16,384 nucleotides of DNA, taken from DATBIO01 sp036556965. GTDB taxonomy: Bacteria; Acidobacteriota; Vicinamibacteria; Fen-336. Position numbers and translations under genes: made by a program. The notes beneath the pieces were generated by a model. The model worked only from the letters and a program-made list of their open reading frames with translations, was not told where the DNA came from and searched no databases. Shown here piece by piece: positions 1 to 6,380 of this stretch. The stretch is from the NCBI GenBank assembly GCA_036556965.1, contig DATBIO010000137.1, forward strand, positions 1 to 16,384, read 5' to 3'. Numbering within the stretch: the first letter of the stretch is position 1; every line of letters starts with the position of its first letter.

Positions 1-2
1 CC

Positions 3-212
3 GTGCTCGCCTATCGTCGTCTTCCGTCGATCTTGAGGCGCGCTCTGTTGACGACGCCCGCGTTCCTGGTCGTGTTCGTTGCCTTCGGCGGCTACCTGGA
101 TGAGCCACGCGCGATTGTCTCCCTCTATGCGTTGCTGGTCCCGGCTGGCCTGTTTGCGCTCGCGCCCGCCAGCGCGCGAGGAGCGGCTCCGGTCCCGCCG
201 GACGCCCTCTGA
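3..212 (+). CDS. C-terminal fragment of a membrane protein (partial)
   Basis: An open frame runs from the window edge to a TGA at 210-212. It encodes about 69 residues with two hydrophobic stretches, near residues 15-31 and 37-54, separated by a short polar loop (GGYLDEP). The tail is Ala/Pro-rich. The first readable codon is GTG at position 3, but the frame is open to the edge, so the true start is probably outside the window. Codon third positions (CGT, CTT, TTG, GTT) are less G/C-biased than in the genes that follow, hinting at a different history. I do not recognise a family. It lies 197 bases upstream of the export gene on the same strand. That gap shows no strong terminator, so co-transcription is possible but unproven. 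Confidence 0.45.
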   Translation: MLAYRRLPSILRRALLTTPAFLVVFVAFGGYLDEPRAIVSLYALLVPAGLFALAPASARGAAPVPPDAL

Positions 213-409
213 CGCTCGGGGCGGGGGGCCGGGGCGGGACCTACTCCGGCATCGCACGGCCAGGGCGCTTGGGCGCTCGTTGCGGCTTCGCCAATCGTCA
301 AGGAGGCTGATGGTCAGGAAGCTGTCTCACGGCGTTCGCAGGCCGCTGTACCCCAGGGCCGCGCCCCGAAATTGACCGCGGGCGGGACAGGCGCGAAACT
401 TGACGGTCC

Positions 410-1333
410 ATGCTGCGGCGCCTGCGGCTGCTGGCCGCGAGTCTCGTCATCGCCGGCCCCGCCTTCGCCCAGGGCGCCGAGAGCTACCTGATCGGTCCCG
501 AGGACGTCGTCCACGTCATCGTCCTGGGCCAGGACTCCCTGACCGGAGACTTCACCATCGGCACGGACGGGATGCTCACCTTCCCCTTCCTGGGAAAGGT
601 CAAGGCGGAGGGGTGGTCGGCCGTGGAGCTGGAGCGCAAGCTGACCACGCTCCTGGCCGACGGCTACCTGCGCCGGCCCCAGGTCTCGGTCTCCATCAAG
701 GAGTTCCGCAGCCAGCGGGTGTACGTCACGGGCGAGGTCGGCCGGCCCGGCCCCTACGGCCTGCGGCCGAACCGGTCGCTGCACACCCTCCTCCAGGACA
801 TCGGCCCGCTGAACGACGGCGTCGGCCACGAGATCATCGTCATCCGCCCGCCCGCGGGCGCTGCGCCGAGCCCCCCGCCTCCGAGCCCGCCGCCGCCCGC
901 CGAGGGCGACGGCAACGGCGACGGCCAGCCGGTGCCGGAGCCCACGCCCTCGCCTTCGCCGACTCCACCCCCACGGGCGCCGTACCCGGGCGAGGTGGCT
1001 GGATCCGAGGTCTTCCGCCTGAACCTGCGCGACGTCCGCTCCGGGTACCCGGACAAGGACATGCGCCTCCAGGCCGGCGACACCGTCTACTTCCCCCGCG
1101 CCGCCCAGATCTACCTGACCGGCCACGTCACGCGGCCGGGGACGTATCGTTACGAGGAGGGCATGACGGTGTTCCAGGCGCTGGCCCTGGCGGGGGGAGC
1201 CAACGAGCGCGGAGCGGAGGGGCGCGCCCGCATCGTCCGCATCGTCGAGGGGAAGAAGAAAGAAGTGAAGGCGCAGCTGACCGACGTCCTCCAGCCCGAA
1301 GACATCGTGCACGTCCCCGAGAGGTTCTTCTAG
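410..1333 (+). CDS. Polysaccharide export protein (Poly_export/SLBB, Wza-like)
   Basis: This 307-residue protein is expected to form or gate the outer-membrane/periplasmic channel that exports a polysaccharide. Residues 1-20 form a signal peptide ending AFA, with cleavage likely before Gln21. There is no cysteine anywhere, so it is not a Wza-type lipoprotein. Residues 25-100 match the polysaccharide export domain (start YLIGPEDVVHV, then DGMLTFPFLGKV). A first SLBB domain starts near residue 103 (VYVTGEVGRPGPYGL) and a second near 235 (IYLTGHVTRPGTYRYEEGMT). A Pro-rich low-complexity stretch at about 147-193 is inserted inside the first SLBB region, between strands IIVIRP and VFRLNL, which is unusual. 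The start is ATG 410; no clear Shine-Dalgarno is visible. The stop lies 3 bases before the start of the BY-kinase gene, so the two are almost certainly co-transcribed, matching the usual wza-wzc order. The family assignment is firm; the exported polymer is unknown. Confidence 0.93.
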   Translation: MLRRLRLLAASLVIAGPAFAQGAESYLIGPEDVVHVIVLGQDSLTGDFTIGTDGMLTFPFLGKVKAEGWSAVELERKLTTLLADGYLRRPQVSVSIKEFRSQRVYVTGEVGRPGPYGLRPNRSLHTLLQDIGPLNDGVGHEIIVIRPPAGAAPSPPPPSPPPPAEGDGNGDGQPVPEPTPSPSPTPPPRAPYPGEVAGSEVFRLNLRDVRSGYPDKDMRLQAGDTVYFPRAAQIYLTGHVTRPGTYRYEEGMTVFQALALAGGANERGAEGRARIVRIVEGKKKEVKAQLTDVLQPEDIVHVPERFF

Positions 1334-1336
1334 GCC

Positions 1337-3508
1337 ATGGCCGAACCCGTCCTCATGCAGGAGGCGCGGCGCTACCTGTCCGTCATCCACAAGCGCCGCG
1401 CCATCGTGCTGACCAGCGTGGGGGTCAGCATGCTCGCCGCCGTCATCTACAACTACACGACGCGTCCGCTGTACCAGGCCGCGGCGCGCATCCTCATGGC
1501 CAAGGCCGCGCCCAAGGTCCTGCCCAACGCCGACCTCGTCGATCCGGGCATCCAGGACTACCAGACCGAGTACGAGATGCTGCGGGGCCGTGCCCTGGCC
1601 GAGGGGCTGGTGGAGCGGCTGGAGCTGCACAAGCACCAGGAGCTGCTCACCGGGCCCCTGATGTCTCCCTGGGAGCGGGTCCAGCGCTTCCTGGGCCGCT
1701 CGCCCATGGTGGTCGTGGACGAGGACGGCATCCCCCTCTCCCCCGCGGCCGCCGCCGTGCGCTCGCGCCTCGGCGTGCAGGCCCTGCCGGGCGGCCGCCT
1801 CGTCAACATCCAGTTCCGGGCCTACGATCCCTCCCTCGCCGCCAGGATGGCCAACACCCTGGCCGAGCTCTACATCGAGCAGGCACGGGCCCTGCGCGCG
1901 ACCACCTCCGGGGAGGCCACGGACTGGCTGGCCGCGCGCCTCAAGGAGGAGAAGCGCAAGATCGACGAGGGCGAGCGCGCGCTTCTCGCCTACCAGGAGA
2001 AGAGCGGCCTTTCGGGGCTGAGCCAGGGCGGCACGCAGGGCGCAGACGCCAGCTCCAACCTGAGCCAGGCGGTGCTCGCGGCGCGCACCGAGCGCATCGC
2101 CAAGGAGTCGGCGGCGGCCCAGGCGCGGGGGATGAGCACGGCCCAGCTCGCCGCCTTCCCCGCGGTGAGCCTGCTCCCGTCGGTCCAGGAGGCGCGCGCG
2201 GCGGTGGCCGCGCGCCAGGCCGAGCTGGCGCGCCTGTCCGAGACCCTGGGCGACAAGCACCCGGACATGGTGCGGGTGCGGGCCGAGCTGGCCGGCGCCC
2301 AGGAGATGCAGGCCCAGGCCCTGCGCGACGCCGTGCGCGCCCTGGAGGCGGACGCCGACGCCGCCCGCGCCCGGGAGGCCAGCCTCCAGGTCGGCCTCGA
2401 GGGCGCGCGCCGCGACAACATGGACACCAGCCGGCGCGCCATCGAGTACAACGCGCTCCGCCGCGAGGTCGACAGCCGCAAGGAGATCTACGAGTCCCTC
2501 CTGGGCCGCAGCACGGAGACGGGCCTGGAGAGCGAGCTCACGGCCACCGCCGTGCGCATCGTGGAGAGGGCGGAGCCGCCCGCGGCGCCCTACTCGCCGC
2601 GGCGGATGCGGAACTACCAGCTCGCCTTCCTGATCGGCCTCGCCCTGGGCGTGGGGCTGGCCATGCTCTTCGAGCACGCGGACAACACGGTCAAGACGCC
2701 CGAGGACCTCAAGGAGATGAACCTGCCCTTCCTCGGGCTGGTGCCCCGCTCCGCCCACTCCCCCAGCGTGGTCACGCAGATCGCCCAGCGCGCGGGACCC
2801 GACGTGGCCGTGGAGGAGGCCTACCGCGTGATCCGCACCAACCTGGTGTTCGCCAGCCCGGGCGAGGGCGGGAAGGTGCTCCTCGTGACCAGCGCCAACC
2901 CGTCGGAGGGCAAGACCACCAGCGTCGCCCACCTGGCCGCCGCCCTGGCCGGGTCCGGCGCGCGGGTGCTGGTCGTGGACGCCGACCTCCGCCGCCCCGC
3001 CCTCCACCGCCAGCTCCGGGCGGAGAAGGCCCCCGGCCTGTCCGACCTCGTGGTCTCGCGCTGCCAGGCCTCGCAGGCCATCCTGGCCACCAACACCCCG
3101 AGCCTGAAGATCCTCCCCAGCGGGCACCCCAGCCCCAACCCCGCCGAGCTGCTCGGCTCCCCGCGCATGCGGGAGATCATCGAGGCCCTGCGCGGCGTCT
3201 ACGACTGGGTCATCATCGACACGCCTCCCGTGCTGGCCATGGCGGACACGCCCGTCCTCTGCCCGCTGGTCGACGGCGCGGTGCTGGTGGTGGCCTCGGA
3301 GGAGAGCTCGCGTCCCGCGGTGCTGCGCGCGGTGGAGCAGATCACGCGCGTGGGCGGGAAGCTGACGGGCGTGGTCCTCAACCGCGTCGACCTCCGCCGC
3401 AACTCGTACTACTACGGCCAGTACTACGGCGAGTACTATCGCAGCTACTACGCCACGCCGCAGCGGGACCGGCGCGACAGGCCCCCGGCGCGCCGGCCCA
3501 CCGCCTGA
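1337..3508 (+). CDS. Wzz-type chain-length determinant fused to BY-kinase (polysaccharide co-polymerase/tyrosine autokinase)
   Basis: This 723-residue inner-membrane protein controls polysaccharide chain length and export by cycles of tyrosine autophosphorylation. The Wzz part has a first membrane helix at about 20-38 and a long periplasmic coiled-coil region (about 190-400). A Pro-rich stretch (PPAAPYSPRRMR) precedes the second helix at about 426-447. The cytoplasmic kinase part has Walker A (SANPSEGKTTS, with G525-K526-T527-T528), Walker A' (VLVVDADLRRP, 544-554, with D548 and D550) and Walker B (VIIDTPP, 625-631, with D628). The C-terminus holds a nine-tyrosine cluster (Y691-693, 696-697, 700-701, 704-705), the expected phosphorylation site. 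All key residues are intact, so it should be active. The start is ATG 1337, 3 bases after the export gene stop, with GAGAGG at 1319-1324. The single-chain Wzz-kinase layout is the proteobacterial Wzc type. No phosphatase is seen in the window. Confidence 0.95.
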   Translation: MAEPVLMQEARRYLSVIHKRRAIVLTSVGVSMLAAVIYNYTTRPLYQAAARILMAKAAPKVLPNADLVDPGIQDYQTEYEMLRGRALAEGLVERLELHKHQELLTGPLMSPWERVQRFLGRSPMVVVDEDGIPLSPAAAAVRSRLGVQALPGGRLVNIQFRAYDPSLAARMANTLAELYIEQARALRATTSGEATDWLAARLKEEKRKIDEGERALLAYQEKSGLSGLSQGGTQGADASSNLSQAVLAARTERIAKESAAAQARGMSTAQLAAFPAVSLLPSVQEARAAVAARQAELARLSETLGDKHPDMVRVRAELAGAQEMQAQALRDAVRALEADADAARAREASLQVGLEGARRDNMDTSRRAIEYNALRREVDSRKEIYESLLGRSTETGLESELTATAVRIVERAEPPAAPYSPRRMRNYQLAFLIGLALGVGLAMLFEHADNTVKTPEDLKEMNLPFLGLVPRSAHSPSVVTQIAQRAGPDVAVEEAYRVIRTNLVFASPGEGGKVLLVTSANPSEGKTTSVAHLAAALAGSGARVLVVDADLRRPALHRQLRAEKAPGLSDLVVSRCQASQAILATNTPSLKILPSGHPSPNPAELLGSPRMREIIEALRGVYDWVIIDTPPVLAMADTPVLCPLVDGAVLVVASEESSRPAVLRAVEQITRVGGKLTGVVLNRVDLRRNSYYYGQYYGEYYRSYYATPQRDRRDRPPARRPTA

Positions 3509-3536
3509 GAGGCGCCCGGCCGTCGCCTAGACGCCG

Positions 3537-5033
3537 GTGACCGCGGCCGACGTCCTCGTCGCGCTGGCCCTGGCCGCCGTCGCCTTCGTCCTGCGCGTCG
3601 CCGTCCACGCCGGGCGCGAGCCCGGGGGCGTGGACAGCTGGTACTGCCTCGCCTACGCCGACGCCCTGCGCCGGCGCCCCCGCCTGCGCGTGGAGCTGCC
3701 CCAGTACCTCCTGCAGGACCGTGTCCAGTCCTATCCGCCCCTCTTTCCCTGGGTCCTGGCCGCGCTGCCACGAGGATGGCTCGCGCGCTCCTTCTGGCTC
3801 GTGTCCCCGGCCTTCGACTGCGCGCACCTGCTCCTCCTCTACGCCGTCACCCACCGCATCACGGCGAGCACGACGGTGGCCGCCCTGAGCGCGGCGGTTT
3901 ACGCCGTGGTGCCCCACCTCGTGTCGGAGACGCGCAGCCTGAGCGCGCGGAGCTTCTCGAGCCTGGTGCTGACGCTGGCCGTGCTCGCCATGCTGAAGCA
4001 CGTGGCCCTGGACGGGGGCTGGGTGTGGCTGCTGGCCGCCCTCCTCGCGGGGGGCGGGGTCTTCCTCGCCTCCGCCACCGCGGCCGGGGCGTACGGCGTG
4101 GCCGCCGCCGCGCTGAGCCTGAAGGGAGGCGACCCGCGCTACCTCCTCGTCGTGGCGGGCGCCTTCGTGACCGCTCTCGTGGGCAGCCGGGGCCTGCTCC
4201 TCGACGTCCTGGCCAACTACGCCCACGCCATCCGCTTCTGGCGCCGCCACCGCGCGCGCTACGGCGCACACACCGTCCACCACTCGCCGCTCTACGGGCG
4301 CCCCGACGCCGGTGCCCCGCCGGCCGACACGGGGCCGCTCGGGGGCGCGCGCGCGGGCCGGCTGCTGCGGCTCCTGGGCGAGAACCCCTTCATCCTGGCG
4401 CTGCCCCTCGCCCCTCCCGGGCTCCCGCCGATCGGCACCGCGATGTCCACCTGGGCCTACGCCCTCACCGCCCTGGCCCTGGCCGTCACCCTGGTGCCCG
4501 CGCTGCGGGGCCTGGGACCGGGCCGCAACTACGTGAAGACCGCCATCTTCCCGACCGCCTACACGCTGGGCGTCGCCGTGGGCCATCCAAGCCATCTCGG
4601 GTCGCCCGTAGGCGTCGCCACGCTTGCCGGGATCGCGTCGAGCCTGGCCGGCGTGGCCGCGTTCATCGTCTACACGCGCCGACGGCGGACGGAGCACACC
4701 GCCGCCGTGCCGCCCGGGTTGCGCGCGGCCGTGGAGCGCCTGCGCGGGCTCCCCGGCGACGGCGTCTTCTGCCTTCCTCTGAGCTATGCCGACTACACGA
4801 CGTATCACTCCGGCAAGAGCGTGCTCTGGGGCGGCCACTGCGGCGACCTGCGCGCCCTCGCCAGCGTCTGGCCCGTGCTCAGCGAGCCCTTGCCCGATCT
4901 CTTCGCCCGCTACGGGGTCTCCTACCTCCTTCTCGACTCACGGTTCGCGAGCCGGGAGGAGCTCAGGCTCGACGACCTCCGCCTGGTGGGCGCCTTTGAC
5001 GGCGTGGAGTTGTGGGAACTGGCAAATCACTGA
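3537..5033 (+). CDS. Polytopic membrane protein, GT-C glycosyltransferase-like
   Basis: This 498-residue protein has about ten hydrophobic segments between residues 5 and 380, followed by a soluble C-terminal domain of about 115 residues. The first extramembrane loop carries GVDSWY (D33) and, further on, YPPLFPW (67-73). Both resemble the acidic residue and the YPP-type loop of GT-C enzymes, which transfer sugars from lipid-phosphate donors at the periplasmic face. I infer a GT-C fold from this; the acceptor and donor are not readable. The C-terminal domain (GDGVFCLPLSYADY, then FARYGVSYLLLDSRF) resembles the soluble tails of such transferases. An in-frame stop at 3528-3530 forces the start to GTG 3537, because it is the first possible initiator after that stop. 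The gene follows the BY-kinase gene by 28 bases on the same strand, so it is probably the third gene of the export operon. It might instead be a polymerase-like or uncharacterised membrane protein. Confidence 0.75.
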   Translation: MTAADVLVALALAAVAFVLRVAVHAGREPGGVDSWYCLAYADALRRRPRLRVELPQYLLQDRVQSYPPLFPWVLAALPRGWLARSFWLVSPAFDCAHLLLLYAVTHRITASTTVAALSAAVYAVVPHLVSETRSLSARSFSSLVLTLAVLAMLKHVALDGGWVWLLAALLAGGGVFLASATAAGAYGVAAAALSLKGGDPRYLLVVAGAFVTALVGSRGLLLDVLANYAHAIRFWRRHRARYGAHTVHHSPLYGRPDAGAPPADTGPLGGARAGRLLRLLGENPFILALPLAPPGLPPIGTAMSTWAYALTALALAVTLVPALRGLGPGRNYVKTAIFPTAYTLGVAVGHPSHLGSPVGVATLAGIASSLAGVAAFIVYTRRRRTEHTAAVPPGLRAAVERLRGLPGDGVFCLPLSYADYTTYHSGKSVLWGGHCGDLRALASVWPVLSEPLPDLFARYGVSYLLLDSRFASREELRLDDLRLVGAFDGVELWELANH

Positions 5034-5048
5034 TGGCCCGTCGCTTGA

Positions 5049-5076
5049 AGGAGCGGCATCCGTGATGGTCGCTCCT
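5049..5076 (+). terminator. Hairpin just after the GT-C-like gene, possible terminator
   Basis: The arms AGGAGCG (5049-5055) and CGCTCCT (5070-5076) pair perfectly. Inside the loop CATC (5057-5060) pairs with GATG (5064-5067), giving a long two-part stem. It begins 15 bases after the stop of the upstream gene. No T-run follows, so it is not a classical intrinsic terminator. It could act as a weak terminator or as a 3'-end stabiliser. Confidence 0.45.
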
Positions 5077-5131
5077 GGGGTCCGGTGGGCGCCGAGCGCG
5101 CCACGCCAGGGGCCAGGTCGACGGCAGCGGC

Positions 5132-5152
5132 CGCGTCCGAAAACTGGACGCG
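5132..5152. repeat. Inverted repeat CGCGTCC-N7-GGACGCG
   Basis: Perfect 7-base arms flank an A-rich loop (GAAAACT, 5139-5145). It sits in the 266-base gap before the gene at 5300 and just upstream of a second inverted repeat. There is no T-run on either side, so an operator or an RNA hairpin is as likely as a terminator. Confidence 0.5.
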
Positions 5153-5158
5153 TTCGGA

Positions 5159-5185
5159 TTGCGTAAGCGGTTCCGTTTTACGCAA
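5159..5185. promoter_or_regulatory. Inverted repeat TTGCGTAA-N11-TTACGCAA, candidate operator
   Basis: Two perfect 8-base arms (5159-5166 and 5178-5185) have an 11-base spacer, so the arm centres are 19 bases apart, about two helical turns. The arms are far more A/T-rich than their surroundings. They lie 37 bases upstream of the candidate -35 box for the gene at 5300. This spacing suits a dimeric activator or repressor. The identity of the regulator is unknown. Confidence 0.45.
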
Positions 5186-5221
5186 CCTGCTGATAGCCCA
5201 CAGCTTGAAAGGGACACCCCC

Positions 5222-5250
5222 TTGACGCCGCGGCCCTCTGGACTCATGCT
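5222..5250 (+). promoter_or_regulatory. Candidate sigma70-type promoter for the gene at 5300
   Basis: TTGACG (5222-5227, five of six matches to the -35 consensus) is followed after 17 bases by CATGCT (5245-5250, three of six matches to the -10 consensus). The stretch is the least GC-rich part of the gap. Transcription would begin about 40 bases before the ATG at 5300. The -10 match is poor, so this is tentative. Confidence 0.35.
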
Positions 5251-5299
5251 TATGGCCAGGTAACGGCCAGAGAAACTGGCTTCCTCCCCGGGGGGATGC

Positions 5300-6325
5300 A
5301 TGCGGCTTCGTGGAGCGTTCTCGATCTCTTTGTCCCTCCTCTTGACCGTGCCACCGGCGAGCCTGTGGGCGACGCCGGCGGGCGCGATCGAAGGCGTCGT
5401 GACGCTGAGCGATCGACCGCTCAGCGGGCAACGTCTCGCCTTCATCGACGTGGCCACGGGCGCGGTGACGCGCGCCACGTCGGGACCTGGCGGCCAGTTC
5501 AAGACGTCCGTGGCGCCCGGCCGCTACCTGGTGGCGGCGGAGAGCACCGCGGGTCTGGCCGTGGAGCGCGACCGCGCCTACGTCAGCGTCGCCTCGGGCC
5601 AGGTGACCCAGGCGCGCGTGGCCCTGATGGCGGTGGCGGGAGCGGCGGTGCTCCAGGAGCCGGCGGCGGAGGTCCCGCCCGAGCCGCTGCCCGGTGCCGT
5701 CCCCACCGTCATCGACCACGACCCCATCGAGTGTTTCGTGGCCGGCGAGTTCCCGCTCATCCCGGCGAAGGTGGAGCCGTCCTCCCAGGTGGTGCGCTCG
5801 CGCGTGTACTTCCGGTCGGCCCTGAGCCCGGAGTGGTACTACATCGAGATGGGCCCCGGCGACGCCGCCACGTTCGTGGGCAAGCTGCCGAAGCCGCAGA
5901 TGGACGCCAGCCCCATCACCTACTACGTGCAGGCGGCCACCACGTCGGGCGGCGACGCGCAGACGCCCGAGATCGCGGCCATCGTGGTGGAGCAGGAAGA
6001 GGACTGCAAGGACCGGGCGATGGCGGCCTTCGGACCGCCGGGCGACGTGACCGTCTTCTCGGCGGCCACGGGCGCCGCGGTCAAGCCGGTGGGCTTCGCC
6101 GTGGGCGGCCTGGCGCTCGGCGCCCTGCTGCTGCTGATCGGCGGGGCGGCCGCCCTGGCCATCGCGGCGGCGGTGGACGTGTTCGAGGATCCGTCCCCGT
6201 CTCCCTCGCCGGTGCCGACGCCGACGCCGACTCCCACTCCCACGCCGACGCCCAGCCCGAGCCCGACGCCGACCCCCTCGCCGGAGCCCACGCCGACGCC
6301 GCCGCCCGGCTCGCCCGTGCGCTAG
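5300..6325 (+). CDS. Secreted, membrane-anchored protein with Ig-like domains and Pro/Thr/Ser-rich tail
   Basis: This 341-residue protein is of unknown function. It has a signal peptide (about 1-28). Residues 29-110 (IEGVVTLSDRPLSGQRLAFID...) have the pattern of a carboxypeptidase-regulatory-like or Cna-B-type beta-sandwich. A second beta-rich domain covers about 142-232 (FVAGEFPLIPAKVEP, then RVYFRS, then YYVQA) and contains two cysteines, at about 145 and 235. A single transmembrane helix spans about 265-293, and the tail 298-341 is almost entirely Pro, Thr and Ser. The start is ATG 5300, preceded by a G-run (5291-5295) four bases upstream. By topology the two domains lie in the periplasm and the Pro-rich tail would be cytoplasmic, unless the hydrophobic stretch inserts in the outer membrane. 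It follows the export genes on the same strand but probably has its own promoter. It may be a scaffold or envelope anchor; no enzymatic motif is seen. Confidence 0.8.
   Translation: MRLRGAFSISLSLLLTVPPASLWATPAGAIEGVVTLSDRPLSGQRLAFIDVATGAVTRATSGPGGQFKTSVAPGRYLVAAESTAGLAVERDRAYVSVASGQVTQARVALMAVAGAAVLQEPAAEVPPEPLPGAVPTVIDHDPIECFVAGEFPLIPAKVEPSSQVVRSRVYFRSALSPEWYYIEMGPGDAATFVGKLPKPQMDASPITYYVQAATTSGGDAQTPEIAAIVVEQEEDCKDRAMAAFGPPGDVTVFSAATGAAVKPVGFAVGGLALGALLLLIGGAAALAIAAAVDVFEDPSPSPSPVPTPTPTPTPTPTPSPSPTPTPSPEPTPTPPPGSPVR
6191..6304 (+). repeat. Low-complexity Pro-Thr/Pro-Ser coding repeat
   Basis: Degenerate six-base units (mostly CCGACG, CCCACG, CCGACT, CCGAGC) run in frame and encode alternating Pro-Thr and Pro-Ser dipeptides at the C-terminus of the protein starting at 5300. 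The short, near-identical units are prone to slippage, so tail length may vary between strains. Confidence 0.75.
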
Positions 6326-6349
6326 GCGCGGCGCGGCGACCGCGCGACC

Positions 6350-6379
6350 ACGCCGGCTGGCCCTCGGGCCAGCCGGCGT
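6350..6379. terminator. Bidirectional GC-rich terminator hairpin between convergent genes
   Basis: Bases 6350-6363 pair perfectly with 6366-6379 (14 complementary positions; in practice about 12-13 base pairs with a CTCG loop). It lies exactly between the TAG of the plus-strand gene (6325) and the stop of the minus-strand FHA gene (6381). The symmetry would serve both strands. No long T-run follows, as is common for very GC-rich genomes. Confidence 0.7.
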
Positions 6380-6380
6380 T

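Noticed and set aside
372..400. TTGACC-N17-GAAACT as a promoter for the export gene
   Set aside because: The -10 match is poor and transcription would start only a few bases before ATG 410, so it is not convincing.
314..3127. A 937-codon open frame on the minus strand opposite the export and BY-kinase genes
   Set aside because: It is antisense to two well-recognised genes, has Gly/Ala/Arg/His-rich composition with no domain, and is explained by the high G+C content removing stop codons.
400..3540. A 1046-codon plus-strand open frame overlapping the same genes in another frame
   Set aside because: It is Arg/Pro/Gly-rich low-information sequence; the overlapping frames carry clear SLBB and Walker motifs.
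6191..6304. A CRISPR or non-coding tandem repeat
   Set aside because: The six-base units are in frame and encode the Pro-Thr/Ser tail of the protein; there are no spacers.
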